Origin: Clostridiales bacterium | GTDB lineage: Bacteria; Bacillota; Clostridia; Saccharofermentanales; Saccharofermentanaceae | Direction of reading: 5' to 3' | Assembly: GCA_017962145.1 (NCBI GenBank) | Contig: JAGCVX010000040.1 | Coordinates: 1 to 38,907 of the forward strand | Length of the DNA stretch: 38,907 bases | Shown here: piece by piece, positions 1 through 8,953 of the stretch | How the letters are laid out: each line of letters opens with the position of its first letter | Position numbering within the stretch: position 1 is the stretch's first letter | Made by a program: the position numbers and the translations under genes | Notes under the pieces: generated by a model | The model's database searches: none | Told to the model about the DNA's origin: nothing | What the model saw: only the letters and a program-made list of their open reading frames with translations

Positions 1-297
1 ATCCTCCATGCACAGGGATCTGACCTGGTTTTCGAGCGTACTCTCGACTCGGAACAGCGCGATCATTTTTTCAAAAAATGTTGCGGGTCGCAGAAAATAT
101 TGTGTATACTTAATCGTAGTGAAAACATGCAGATGACGGTCACGATCGACGCGAAAAACGACATCGTCGAAGTGGAACATGATTCGCAGGAATTCCGGGG
201 AGAAGGGGAAGTTCCGGTGATCCGAAAGGGAAGTGCCGGAGGAAAAGCAGTCATTACCGTGGCGCCTCTATCTTCTTATATATACATTATCGAATAA
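1..297 (+). CDS. GH13-like glycoside hydrolase, C-terminal end (partial)
   Basis: Frame 1 is open from the first base to the stop at 295-297, giving the last 98 residues of a protein that begins upstream of the window. The reading VFERTL, then ILCILNRSE, then a Val/Thr-rich strand and a closing hydrophobic VAPLSSYIYII is the pattern of the C-terminal beta-sandwich (domain C) of alpha-amylase-family (GH13) enzymes, in which a 'VFxRTL...VLxxLNRS' block precedes a strand ending in 'L/APxSS'. Family GH13 is therefore inferred; the catalytic barrel lies outside the window, so substrate cannot be told. The next gene starts 12 bases after the stop with its own GGAGG site, so the two may share a transcript. 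A start inside the window (TTG 100 or ATG 127) is unlikely because coding continues upstream in the same frame. Confidence 0.75.
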   Translation: MLHAQGSDLVFERTLDSEQRDHFFKKCCGSQKILCILNRSENMQMTVTIDAKNDIVEVEHDSQEFRGEGEVPVIRKGSAGGKAVITVAPLSSYIYIIE

Positions 298-309
298 CGG
301 GAGGTATTT

Positions 310-1410
310 ATGTCAGAGTATGATGAGAATCAACAGCAGATCATGAATGAGGTAACGGAAGACTCGACCGATAAGAAGTGTCCGAATTGCGGTGCGACGG
401 TCGTATTTGATCCGGAGTCCGGCGGAATGCTTTGCGAATTCTGCGGATACAAGACAGAACTTCCTGCCGCAGATTCCGATAATGCGATCTGCGAGCTCGA
501 CTTCGAGTCGGCGACACAGACAGCAAGTTTTGAGTGGGGTGCTCAGAAGAAGTCCGTCGTATGTAAGCAGTGTGGTGCGGAAACGATCTACGACGCACTC
601 GAGACAGCAGCGGTTTGTCCGTTCTGCGGATCCACAAGCGTAATGCCTGCTTCAAGCAGTGACTCTATGGCTCCTGGTGCCGTATGTCCTTTCTCGATCA
701 CAAAAGAGAAAGCCGGCGAGCGTTTTACCAGCTGGATCAAAGGCAAGCTCTTTACTCCTTCTAAAGCAAAGAAGAATGCAAAGCCGGAATCTTTCCAGGG
801 CGTATATCTTCCGTACTGGACATATGATACACAGACCACATCCAATTTTACCGCGCGTGCCGGTTTCGACCGCCGCGTAAAGCGTGGTGACAACTACGTA
901 ACGGAGACAACATGGAGACCGGTACGTGGTGTATATCAGGAATTCATCGATGACGAGACCGTCGTTGCTTCAAAGAGAAATGAGAACTCCGGCGTAAAAG
1001 CCTGCGAGCCGTTTGACTTTACAAAGCTCGTTCCGTATTCTCCGCAAGTCGTTGCCGGCTTTATTGCCGAGAGATATTCGATCGGTCTGAAAGAAGGATG
1101 GGGCATCGCTCAGGAATCCATCAAGAAACAGCTGCAGTCGAACATCAACAAGTACATCCGTAACTACTGGAGATGTGACCGTGTTGACTCGCTGCATTTC
1201 TCGACACTTTACAGTAATATTACTTATAAATATATTTTGGTGCCGGTTTGGATCTCTTCCTTTAAATATAACGACAAAGTATATCAGTTTGTCGTAAACG
1301 GTCAGACAGGTAAGGTGGGAGGCCATGCTCCGATCTCCGTACTCCGCGTACTGGCGGCTATCGGCATCGCTATCCTGGCATTTTCACTGCTGTACTATCT
1401 ACTTCACTAA
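310..1410 (+). CDS. Tail-anchored double zinc-ribbon protein (TFIIB-type zinc ribbon)
   Basis: The 366-residue protein opens with two CxxC...CxxC zinc ribbons: Cys24/27 with Cys42/45, and Cys85/88 with Cys103/106. A long middle domain rich in aromatic and basic residues follows (about 130-335). The last 25 residues (about 342-366) form one hydrophobic helix with almost nothing after it, the layout of a C-tail-anchored membrane protein whose bulk faces the cytoplasm. It resembles proteins annotated in Clostridia as TFIIB-type zinc ribbon-containing; their biochemical role is not established, so none is claimed. The start is set by GGGAGG at 299-304. A strong terminator at 1438 closes the unit. 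The ribbons could bind nucleic acid or serve as a structural or protein-binding module. Confidence 0.8.
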   Translation: MSEYDENQQQIMNEVTEDSTDKKCPNCGATVVFDPESGGMLCEFCGYKTELPAADSDNAICELDFESATQTASFEWGAQKKSVVCKQCGAETIYDALETAAVCPFCGSTSVMPASSSDSMAPGAVCPFSITKEKAGERFTSWIKGKLFTPSKAKKNAKPESFQGVYLPYWTYDTQTTSNFTARAGFDRRVKRGDNYVTETTWRPVRGVYQEFIDDETVVASKRNENSGVKACEPFDFTKLVPYSPQVVAGFIAERYSIGLKEGWGIAQESIKKQLQSNINKYIRNYWRCDRVDSLHFSTLYSNITYKYILVPVWISSFKYNDKVYQFVVNGQTGKVGGHAPISVLRVLAAIGIAILAFSLLYYLLH

Positions 1411-1437
1411 AAAGTGAAACAATAGGCCTTATATTTC

Positions 1438-1468
1438 AGAGCCGCAACAAATTGTTGCGGCTCTTTTT
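1438..1468 (+). terminator. Rho-independent terminator after the zinc-ribbon gene
   Basis: An almost perfect 13-bp stem (AGAGCCGCAACAA pairing with TTGTTGCGGCTCT) with a very short loop is followed by a T-run. It ends the transcript of the gene at 310-1410. Confidence 0.9.
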
Positions 1469-1522
1469 GCAAAATGTGGATAAATTGTGAACATTTTAGA
1501 CAAAATGCACAAAGGAAAATGA

Positions 1523-1551
1523 TTGTAATAAAATAACAAATACAATACAAT
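1523..1551 (+). promoter_or_regulatory. Sigma-70-type promoter of the LPXTG surface-protein gene
   Basis: TTGTAA at 1523-1528 and TACAAT at 1546-1551 are separated by 17 bases, placing transcription start near 1558. The leader of about 70 bases begins with an inverted repeat, GTTAAGTAC at 1559-1567 and GTGCTTAAC at 1584-1592 (9 pairs, one G-U), so the mRNA would carry a stem-loop at its extreme 5' end. Confidence 0.65.
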
Positions 1552-1628
1552 GAAATCGGTTAAGTACGTATATGGGGATAGATGTGCTTAACGATCAATA
1601 GTAATTTATCTACTATGGAGGGTTGTGA

Positions 1629-3893
1629 ATGACAGACGAGACACATCAGTTAACATCAGGCCGTAAGTTCGGCCGCTGGGTGAAGACATTATCTTGCACA
1701 CTGGTTTTAGCATTCTTAGGAACACAAGGCATAGCAGCTCTCCCGTCAGGGCAGGCTACAGGTCATCTCTTATATGACAACACATCGGCTCTGAACCCCC
1801 AGAACCCGTTTAACTATGCATTGTACTGCTTCGGTAACTTCGAAGTAGGTGCCGGACAGGGTCACCATTCTACTGGTGCTATGGCTATCGCAGGTAATGC
1901 GAACATGGGCGATTATTCTTTCGCCGCTAGTAATGCAGCTCCTGGTGAGCAGGGGCTTTCACAGCTTGTAGTAGGCGGTGCACTTTCCTTTACCAACATG
2001 TATACACTGCGTGGTAATCTGGAAGTCGCTTCTGCAGGCAACGTTTCCGGTAACTATTATGACTTCAGCAGCGAGCACTACGGTCTCGTTGAGGGAATCA
2101 GCCTTGATTTTGCAGGTAAGAAGGATTCCATGGTTTCCCGTGCAAATCAGGTAAGTAACTACGGTAAGTCCAACGCCGTTCTCACAAAGAGAGGCGGAAG
2201 CGGATGGGTAGAGCTTCAGGTTCAGCCGGATTCCTCTTTCAATGCTGAGACAGACGTCCTGACATTTGTTATGGATTCTGATGTAAGTGTTGTTTATCTC
2301 CCTGAGAAAGTTGATGTTGCAATCGTTCTCAAGGGTGACAATGTTACCAACATCCCGCTCGTTCGTTTCGGTACATTCGATAGTTACACCAATCCTCAGG
2401 ATGGTGGTGACGATCGTGATGCTCATATCATCTGGGTATGCGCTGACGCAAAGAGCGTTTATGTTCCGGATAACATTTCCACACATGGTACGATCCTTGC
2501 ACCGAACGCTTATATAAGTAAGCTGGGTGGTAACTCCAACGGTTCCGTGATCTGCTCTTCCATGTTCACAACATCTGAGTTCCATTCTGTTCCTTGCCGT
2601 GTAAAGTTCACGTTCTTCAACGAGCCGACACCTACACCGACAAATACAGCAACTCCGACTCCGACGAACACAGCAACACCTACACCGACAAATACAGCAA
2701 CTCCGACTCCGACGAATACGGCTACACCTACACCGACAAATACGGCAACGCCTACTCCGACGAATACACCTACAGCAACACCTACGGCTACTCCGTCTGC
2801 AACACCGACGAATACGCCGACACCTACAAACACAGCAACACCTACACCGACGAATACGGCTACACCGACTCCGACAAATACGCCGACACCGACGAACACA
2901 CCTACGCCGAAGCAGACCAACACGCCGATTCCGACGAACACACCGCTGCCGACTCCGACTGACACGCCGACTCCGACTGCCACATCGACGCCGACACCGA
3001 CAAACACAGCAACACCTACACCGACGAATACGTCGACACCTACGCCGACCAACACGTCTACGCCGACACCGACGAACACGGCAACACCTACGCCGACGAA
3101 CACGTCCACGCCGACACCGACGAACACGGCAACACCTACGCCGACCAACACGTCTACACCGACTCCGACGAATACGGCAACACCTACACCGACTAACACG
3201 TCTACGCCGACTCCGACAGCAACGTCTACGCCGACTCCGACGCCGAAGCCGACTAACACGCCGATTCCGACGAACACACCGCTGCCGACTCCGACCGATA
3301 CGCCGACACCGACAGCAACGTCGACACCGACTCCGACAGCCACGTCGACACCTACACCGACAAATACGGCTACGCCGACTCCTACGAACACGGCAACGCC
3401 TACACCGACAAATACGGCTACACCTACTCCGACGGATACGCCGACACCGACTCCTACTGAGACGGTAACACCTACTCCGACGGACACGCCGACACCGACT
3501 GCAACATCGACACCTACGCCGACACCGCAACCGACGTCGACACCGATCCCGACCAACACGCCGCTGCCGACTCCGACAGTTGCGCCGATCACGGATGAGC
3601 CGACACCGACAGTAACACCTACGGAGACTCCGGTTCCGACAGCAACACCTGTTCCGACTGAAGAACCGACACCGACTCCGACACCTGCAGTAGATGGTGA
3701 CAAGCTGCCTACAGCAACACCGGTACCGCCGACGCCGACAGGAGTTCTGGGTCAGTCCAGACTTCCGAAGACTGGTGATACAGGATCTACAGCATCTACA
3801 GTACGCGTTGTCGCTGGCTTCACATTCATTCTGCTCTCTGCCTTTGCTTACGTAATGGTAGCATCCAGAAAGAGAAAAGAAGATCAGGAGTAA
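1629..3893 (+). CDS. LPXTG-anchored choice-of-anchor-A surface protein with Thr/Pro repeat stalk
   Basis: The 754-residue protein has an export signal (basic RKFGRWVK, then a hydrophobic core, cleavage probably near residue 37). Residues about 45-330 match the choice-of-anchor A domain: an early '[10 protein letters not shown]...GAMAIAGNA' block and a late 'GTILAPNA...NGSVI' block. From about 333 to 705 it is a low-complexity stalk built on an eight-residue TPTPTNTA unit, the kind of rod that carries a domain out through the cell wall. The C terminus has a complete sortase signal: LPKTG at 712-716, a membrane helix (about 724-745) and a basic tail. The ligand is unknown; adhesion is a reasonable guess. 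GGAGGG at 1618-1623 sets the start. It is monocistronic, with its own promoter and terminator. Confidence 0.88.
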   Translation: MTDETHQLTSGRKFGRWVKTLSCTLVLAFLGTQGIAALPSGQATGHLLYDNTSALNPQNPFNYALYCFGNFEVGAGQGHHSTGAMAIAGNANMGDYSFAASNAAPGEQGLSQLVVGGALSFTNMYTLRGNLEVASAGNVSGNYYDFSSEHYGLVEGISLDFAGKKDSMVSRANQVSNYGKSNAVLTKRGGSGWVELQVQPDSSFNAETDVLTFVMDSDVSVVYLPEKVDVAIVLKGDNVTNIPLVRFGTFDSYTNPQDGGDDRDAHIIWVCADAKSVYVPDNISTHGTILAPNAYISKLGGNSNGSVICSSMFTTSEFHSVPCRVKFTFFNEPTPTPTNTATPTPTNTATPTPTNTATPTPTNTATPTPTNTATPTPTNTPTATPTATPSATPTNTPTPTNTATPTPTNTATPTPTNTPTPTNTPTPKQTNTPIPTNTPLPTPTDTPTPTATSTPTPTNTATPTPTNTSTPTPTNTSTPTPTNTATPTPTNTSTPTPTNTATPTPTNTSTPTPTNTATPTPTNTSTPTPTATSTPTPTPKPTNTPIPTNTPLPTPTDTPTPTATSTPTPTATSTPTPTNTATPTPTNTATPTPTNTATPTPTDTPTPTPTETVTPTPTDTPTPTATSTPTPTPQPTSTPIPTNTPLPTPTVAPITDEPTPTVTPTETPVPTATPVPTEEPTPTPTPAVDGDKLPTATPVPPTPTGVLGQSRLPKTGDTGSTASTVRVVAGFTFILLSAFAYVMVASRKRKEDQE
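2630..3560 (+). repeat. Tandem Thr/Pro-coding repeats (about 24-bp unit)
   Basis: About 930 bases of degenerate direct repeats code for TPTPTNTA and variants such as TPTPTATS and TPTDTPTP. The period is about 24 bases, with synonymous drift (ACA/ACG/ACT/ACC, CCG/CCT) between copies. Larger blocks recur: a segment encoding [19 protein letters not shown] appears near 2920-2970 and again near 3250-3310, suggesting segmental duplication inside the array. Confidence 0.9.
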
Positions 3894-3910
3894 TCCAAAG
3901 TCATTAAACT

Positions 3911-3945
3911 AAGAGCCGTCTCTTTGAGGCGGCTCTTTTGTTTTT
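3911..3945 (+). terminator. Rho-independent terminator after the LPXTG gene
   Basis: AAGAGCCGTCTC pairs with GGCGGCTCTT across a short loop, and a T-rich run follows. It insulates the surface-protein gene from the TIR gene 60 bases downstream. Confidence 0.88.
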
Positions 3946-4007
3946 GTCATTCTTTAGGTAGAATAGATGTTGAGGAAAAAGCTGAGTTCATTTAACGGGG
4001 ATGAAAA

Positions 4008-7000
4008 ATGATCGACTTTTATAATGCATTTGTATCTTATAAGCACGGCCCGCTCGATTCGAAGATCGCGGACCATATTCAGGATTCTCTCGAACGTTTC
4101 CATGTACCTGGTAAGATCAGGAAGAAAACCGGCAAGAAAAGGATCGACCGTGTTTTTCTTGATAAGGATGAGCTGAATACAACCAGCAATCTTTCTGATA
4201 CGATTCAAAATGCTCTGGAGCATTCTGAATATTTGATCGTGATCTGTTCTCCGGAGACAAGAAAATCGGAGTGGGTACAAAGAGAGATCGATTATTTCTT
4301 AACACACCATTCTCGTGACAAGATCTTGACAGTACTGACTGAAGGTGAGCCTTTTGAGGTTATTCCTGAGTCTCTTCTTTATGAGAAAAAGGAAGTGACT
4401 GACGTCAACGGAAATGTACATAAGATCTCTGTTCCGCTCGAGCCTTTGTCCTGTGATTACCGCATGCCGATCCGTCAGGCCGATAAGGAAGAGCTTCCCA
4501 GACTTGCATCGGCGATCCTGGGCTGCTCTTATGATGAGCTGATGAACCGTCGCCGTCAGTACCAGATGCAGCGTATCGGTATCCTTGGCTGTATCCTGGC
4601 TGTGCTTGCCATCGGTTTTTCCGGTTATATGTATTCCAGCGCAAGAAAGATCGAACGCAATTACCAGGAATCGCTTCGAAATCAGTCCCGTTATCTGGCA
4701 ACGGAATCCCAGCGTCTTTTGAATAACGAGCAGCGTATTGAGGCGATACAGGTAGCGCTTGCAGCGCTCCCATCTAAATCAGATTCTCGTCCGGTTACTG
4801 CTGAAGCAACAAAAGCACTATCGGATGCTGTATTGGCATATCAAACGCAACAAGGCGTGGAATTCCAGTCTTGCTGGAATTATCAGATGCCCGCAAAAAT
4901 CGAGGCTTTCACTTTTTCTCCTGATGAAAAGCTTCTGGCTTGCCGTGATGTGTTCAATAATGTATATGTTTGGGAGATCGAAAGTCATGAATTATTGTTT
5001 ACAAAAACAGTTCTGGATGGAGTGATTTACTATTTCAGTTTTTTGGATGACAGTAATCTAGCTATTATAACCAATAGTAAGTGCAGTTCATATAATGTCT
5101 TTAGTGGCAAAGAAAAATGGAGTATCTCGGATACCTTTAATTTCTGGATGAATTCGATGATCATCCCGATCGAAAACGGAACCTCGGTATTGCTGCTCAA
5201 GTCTGATCTGAACTTGTTGAAATTGAATTCCAAAACCGGCGAGATACAAAATACCTACGATCTGAGAAACTTAATTGATACGTCATCCATCTTGACGATA
5301 TATTCGGTCGTTCCTTCTTCGGATGCAAGCAGGATCGCAATGTATATAAAGGCTGACGATCCGCTTCTGGTTGTGTACTCCCTTGTTGACGGCAGTTATT
5401 CTTATATAAAATTGGATCATTCGGTTGTCACGGATATTTGCTGGTGTGGAGATGATCGTCTGTTTTGTGCTTTGACGGAATATTCAATCGGCGTGAAGCT
5501 TGAAGGAAATATGCAGTTGATCGAGGAAAAGACTTCATGGCTTTCTGTTGTGGACCCAGATACGATGGAAATAAAATGGACGAATGAAATGACGTATTTC
5601 GACTATCGGACGGAGTCCGGAGCGCTTTATTTTCCGGGGCATAATAAAGTGGCGTTTTATTGTGGTGCTTGTTCAAATATCTACTCGGTGGATGATGGGC
5701 AGATCCTGGAAACTTTTAGCGTAAGCCAGCCACTCATCGACATAAGTGACAGAGATGGAGATGGCGATCCGATCTTCATCACACAAGATGGCTGTATGGC
5801 TTCCGCGACTGTTTTCCACAACGAGGAAGTCGTCGCGTTGAGCCGGTATTTTGCTGATGATATTGAAGCCGCTCAAGTGTGCAACGGTGTGTATGTGTTA
5901 AGAAAGCAAGCTTCGGATATTATCTTCTATGATCTTGGAGTTTATGATGAAGACTGGCAGGAAATAGATGAAGATGTAAGTCTTTCTTCTTACCCTGTAG
6001 ATACGTATTTGGATGATGAGTATATGGCACTTAGCACATATAAAGACGGGGTCATCTATATATATGCATGGGATATTCAGGATGATTCGTTTATCGGATC
6101 GATCGAGATCGATCCGGAGTATATCGGATACGATAACCGCATCCTCGGTGTCTATGATGATGTTTTATATGTCGCATATCTTGGTTTTGACAATGATATG
6201 AATCTGATTATGTATGATCTGTGCGATGGTGGATATGAGGTGGAAAAATACGAATCACAAGCAACGGAAATCGAGATGCTGGGGGATATCTGTGATAATA
6301 CGATGGTCTTCCTTTATCACATACAAGATGAAGGTAGTTATATCGGTGTGATGAATCTTGATACGCAAAAGATCAAGAAGATCGATATTCCGGTCAAATA
6401 TCCCTATGCATGTTACAAACCGGTATATCTGCCGTCTTCCGGATTGATCTACTATGCAGATCGAGAAGGTGATTATCTGATCAACGTATCGAAAGGAAAA
6501 TCCAGAGCAGTCTTTCTTCCGGATGATTGGGGAGAAACAAGTATGGTTTGTACGGATGCCAAGCAGCAACGCCTGATCGTATCCAATCGTCGTCAGATCG
6601 CCATTTTGGATCTGGACGGAAATCTTATTTCCAGCATGCCTTGTAACGGAAACGATCCTCTTGGGGCGATGATATTCACACAGAATAAAAAAGAAATCAT
6701 GCTGGTTGTCTACGCCGACGGCATCCTGTCACGATATGATATCGAAAGCGGAAACTATTTGGGAAGCAGTGTGATTCATGTGGGTGAATCGTCTGGAAAT
6801 GCTACGTTCTTCCTTGATGAAAAAGCTGGTACGCTCTATATTCATTGTGCATCCTATCTGGATATGATCGATCTTGACAGTTGGATCGAGATCGCCAATG
6901 TCAGAAATGCGATCGGATATCAGATAACGTCGGATCGTTTCTTTGCTTGCTCATATATGTATACCTCGGATGTCCGTGTTGGGTATTTCCAGCATTATAC

Positions 7001-7088
7001 GTTACAGGAACTGATCGACAAAGCAAACGAGATCCTTTCCGGTGCGGAGCTGAGTGAGGAACGGAAAGCACAGTATGGTATCGGTTGA
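4008..7088 (+). CDS. TIR-domain membrane protein with WD40-like beta-propeller region
   Basis: The 1026-residue protein starts with a TIR domain (about 4-125): AFVSYKH at 7-13 is the first strand and box-1 type motif, and SEWVQREIDYF at 87-97 carries Glu93 where NAD-cleaving TIR domains have their catalytic glutamate. A single strong membrane helix (about 190-211) follows, flanked on both sides by basic residues. Residues 214-282 form a helical linker with a 'LLNNEQRIEAIQVALAALP' pattern that in other bacterial WD40 proteins precedes the propeller. From about 285 to 1000 there are repeated beta-strand blades, clearest at FTFSPDEKLL...NNVYVWEIES (301-326); the length would suit two propellers. 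TIR inside and propeller outside is the simplest topology. The gene stands alone, with only a weak GGGG at 3997-4000 before its ATG. By eye it is more A+T-rich than neighbouring housekeeping genes, compatible with transfer. An immune or signalling role is inferred. Confidence 0.82.
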   Translation: MIDFYNAFVSYKHGPLDSKIADHIQDSLERFHVPGKIRKKTGKKRIDRVFLDKDELNTTSNLSDTIQNALEHSEYLIVICSPETRKSEWVQREIDYFLTHHSRDKILTVLTEGEPFEVIPESLLYEKKEVTDVNGNVHKISVPLEPLSCDYRMPIRQADKEELPRLASAILGCSYDELMNRRRQYQMQRIGILGCILAVLAIGFSGYMYSSARKIERNYQESLRNQSRYLATESQRLLNNEQRIEAIQVALAALPSKSDSRPVTAEATKALSDAVLAYQTQQGVEFQSCWNYQMPAKIEAFTFSPDEKLLACRDVFNNVYVWEIESHELLFTKTVLDGVIYYFSFLDDSNLAIITNSKCSSYNVFSGKEKWSISDTFNFWMNSMIIPIENGTSVLLLKSDLNLLKLNSKTGEIQNTYDLRNLIDTSSILTIYSVVPSSDASRIAMYIKADDPLLVVYSLVDGSYSYIKLDHSVVTDICWCGDDRLFCALTEYSIGVKLEGNMQLIEEKTSWLSVVDPDTMEIKWTNEMTYFDYRTESGALYFPGHNKVAFYCGACSNIYSVDDGQILETFSVSQPLIDISDRDGDGDPIFITQDGCMASATVFHNEEVVALSRYFADDIEAAQVCNGVYVLRKQASDIIFYDLGVYDEDWQEIDEDVSLSSYPVDTYLDDEYMALSTYKDGVIYIYAWDIQDDSFIGSIEIDPEYIGYDNRILGVYDDVLYVAYLGFDNDMNLIMYDLCDGGYEVEKYESQATEIEMLGDICDNTMVFLYHIQDEGSYIGVMNLDTQKIKKIDIPVKYPYACYKPVYLPSSGLIYYADREGDYLINVSKGKSRAVFLPDDWGETSMVCTDAKQQRLIVSNRRQIAILDLDGNLISSMPCNGNDPLGAMIFTQNKKEIMLVVYADGILSRYDIESGNYLGSSVIHVGESSGNATFFLDEKAGTLYIHCASYLDMIDLDSWIEIANVRNAIGYQITSDRFFACSYMYTSDVRVGYFQHYTLQELIDKANEILSGAELSEERKAQYGIG

Positions 7089-7098
7089 TTATTTCTGA

Positions 7099-8580
7099 TC
7101 ATTCTGCTTTCTTATACAGGATCGGGAAGAGGTGCTGCTTGATGATATACATATCATGCGGATCATCTGCGCGCACGGCGATATAATCACCGACATTTCC
7201 GAGGTAGTACTTTTCTTCATCCCAGACCGTAAACAGCTTGACACAGCGGGTGAGAGGACGGGCATAGATCCGTCCGCCGCCGCTGCTCATGACGGTGTCG
7301 GCATAGGAAAGTACATCTTTTCTTTCTCCGGTCGCGATATTCTTGATCGTCGGCTGATACTCCAGCTTTCTTGAATAGGGTTTTCCGAGATGCGTATAAC
7401 TGCGTTCCAGTTTTTCTTTTGCGATCGGGTACACTTCGCCTTCTACACCGATCATGAGATAGGTGTCGTCCTCGATGGTGATGGTGACGTCGCCTTCGAG
7501 AGTACGTACGTCAACGAGAGACTGGCAGGGGAATACATCGGAAAGTTTGACGGTACCCACTTCCATCGGGAGCTTTTCGTAGATCGACATGTCGGAAGTA
7601 TCGATCGTAGTCTCTTTGGCATAGAGGATCTGATACTTGTCGAAATACTCTTTCATTCTTCTGTCGAAAAGTGCCTGCGCGGTTTCTTCCAGCTTTTCAG
7701 GACGGATCGAACCACCGGCCTTATAGATATGACCACCGCCACCGCCGACATTTTCGGCCAGGAAAGAGGCGAGTTCATCGGCGTGGACTTCCTTGATGCA
7801 GCTTCGGACGGAGAACTTGACTTCGTAGGAGCTGACAAAGAATGCCAGGCAGATATCTACCGCGTCCGTTTCCAGGGCAAAATCACTGATGACGCCCAGG
7901 ATATTCGGGTCACACTGTTCCGCTTCGATGATCAGATAGCGGTGGGAATCAAAATACTGATAATTCAGGATCGCCGCGCCGGTGATCTTCAACTCGGCAA
8001 GTGAAATATTCGAGTTACTCATCTTCGTGATCAGGCTCTTATTGACCTTAAGCGTATCGAGCATATCTCGATCGAGCGGGTGAGAGACCTCTGCGAGATG
8101 GTTCGTATCGGTATAAAGACCGTAGTAAAGCGCGGTGGAAAGCTTCTTATTTGCATTTACATCGATGCCTTCTTTACGGATCATGTCCCACACGATCGTA
8201 GAGCAGGAACCGATATTGCTTCGAATCTCCGACTGGTTCGATACCGGATCGGAAACCTGGTGGTGGTCGATGATGACGACTTCTTTGGCTTCGGTCGAGG
8301 TGACGTTACGCTGGCCGTACTGACAGTCTACCGTGATGAGAAGATCCGGGTTTTCATCGAAATCCGGTTCATAAGAGACAGGAACTTCCAGTTCGGAAAG
8401 CATGATCATGAGATTGCTTTTCTGGATCTTGTTTCGTCCACGATAGATAAAGCGTGCATCTTTATTCTGGTTCTGGAAATACCATGCAAGCGCATAACCT
8501 GAAGCGAGTGCATCCGCATCCGGATTATCGTGGCACTGGATGATGATCTTGTCATAGTTCAGTAAATCGTGAAGTTCCAT
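7099..8580 (-). CDS. DHH/DHHA1 family phosphoesterase
   Basis: A 493-residue protein of the DHH superfamily (RecJ, NrnA, GdpP-like hydrolases that cut nanoRNA, pAp or cyclic dinucleotides with Mn2+). The motifs are intact: HDNPDADA at 17-24, the strand ending ITVD near 82-85, DHH at 105-107, and the DHHA1 substrate-binding GGGGGH near residue 280. NrnA proteins are about 310-330 residues, so the extra C-terminal 170 residues are an addition of unknown function. No membrane segment or PAS/GGDEF module is present, so it is not a GdpP. GGGGGAG just before the ATG sets the start. It converges with the TIR gene, 10 bases apart. Because a diadenylate cyclase lies at 32078, a role in linear or cyclic dinucleotide turnover is possible but unproven. 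Confidence 0.85.
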   Translation of the reverse strand: MELHDLLNYDKIIIQCHDNPDADALASGYALAWYFQNQNKDARFIYRGRNKIQKSNLMIMLSELEVPVSYEPDFDENPDLLITVDCQYGQRNVTSTEAKEVVIIDHHQVSDPVSNQSEIRSNIGSCSTIVWDMIRKEGIDVNANKKLSTALYYGLYTDTNHLAEVSHPLDRDMLDTLKVNKSLITKMSNSNISLAELKITGAAILNYQYFDSHRYLIIEAEQCDPNILGVISDFALETDAVDICLAFFVSSYEVKFSVRSCIKEVHADELASFLAENVGGGGGHIYKAGGSIRPEKLEETAQALFDRRMKEYFDKYQILYAKETTIDTSDMSIYEKLPMEVGTVKLSDVFPCQSLVDVRTLEGDVTITIEDDTYLMIGVEGEVYPIAKEKLERSYTHLGKPYSRKLEYQPTIKNIATGERKDVLSYADTVMSSGGGRIYARPLTRCVKLFTVWDEEKYYLGNVGDYIAVRADDPHDMYIIKQHLFPILYKKAE

Positions 8581-8675
8581 ATTTTCTCCCCCGGCGAATT
8601 AACGATCTATACCTATTTTATCATTGTTTCCGATAAAGAGAATAAAAAAGAGAAGAAGAGCTTCAAAAAAGACTA

Positions 8676-8704
8676 TTGACACTCCAAGAATCAATCAGTA
8701 TAAT
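8676..8704 (+). promoter_or_regulatory. Consensus promoter of tRNA-Leu
   Basis: Perfect TTGACA (8676-8681) and TATAAT (8699-8704) lie 17 bases apart, about 20 bases before the tRNA. This is the strongest promoter in the window, as expected for a stable RNA. Confidence 0.92.
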
Positions 8705-8723
8705 TATCATGCTTTAGAGCCAT

Positions 8724-8806
8724 GCGGCGGTGGCGGAATTGGCAGACGCGCACGTTTGAGGGGCGTGTGGGCGACCATACGGGTTCAAGTCCCGTTCGCC
8801 GCACCA
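8724..8806 (+). tRNA. tRNA-Leu (anticodon GAG)
   Basis: An 83-base class II tRNA with encoded CCA. The 7-bp acceptor stem pairs 8724-8730 with 8796-8802 (one G-U). The anticodon stem CACGT/GCGTG encloses the loop TTGAGGG, with anticodon GAG at 8758-8760, reading CUC/CUU leucine codons. The T arm is ACGGG-TTCAAGT-CCCGT. The long variable arm and the 5' GCGG...GGCGGAATTGGCAGACGCG D-arm region are typical of bacterial tRNA-Leu. It is a single-gene transcription unit with its own promoter and terminator. Confidence 0.95.
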
Positions 8807-8838
8807 AGGACTGTTTCTTTGGAGACAGTCCTTTTGTT
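8807..8838 (+). terminator. Rho-independent terminator of tRNA-Leu
   Basis: AGGACTGT pairs with ACAGTCCT, extended by weaker pairs around a TTTG loop, and is followed directly by TTTTGTTTTT. The stem starts right after the CCA end. Confidence 0.9.
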
Positions 8839-8858
8839 TTTCTGTTTTATGCATTAAT

Positions 8859-8887
8859 TTGCTATCACAAGTGAAATAATGTATAAT
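8859..8887 (+). promoter_or_regulatory. Promoter of the acidic lipoprotein gene
   Basis: TTGCTA (8859-8864) and a perfect TATAAT (8882-8887) are 17 bases apart; the expected start of transcription is about 60 bases before the ATG at 8954. Confidence 0.75.
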
Positions 8888-8953
8888 ACATGCTTGCATT
8901 GAACAGATGCGAAACAAAAAAAGAGGCAATTGGAAAGCAATTGGAGGTTACTT

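Noticed and set aside
1..66. Minus-strand frame starting at ATG 66 and running off the left edge (22 codons)
   Set aside because: It has no ribosome binding site, and the plus-strand frame through the same bases continues to 297 with a recognisable GH13 C-terminal pattern.
81..110. TTGCGG and TATACT with 18-base spacing, resembling a promoter for a small gene at 127
   Set aside because: The region is coding in the plus frame that is open from base 1; a start at 100 or 127 lacks a ribosome site.
2630..3560. CRISPR-like regular repeats
   Set aside because: The units are contiguous, code for Thr/Pro in frame, and there are no spacers.
1959..3703. Two long minus-strand frames of 523 and 397 codons
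   Set aside because: They are mirror images of the Thr/Pro repeat (all Cys/Arg or Val/Gly), with no ribosome site; shadows of the LPXTG gene.
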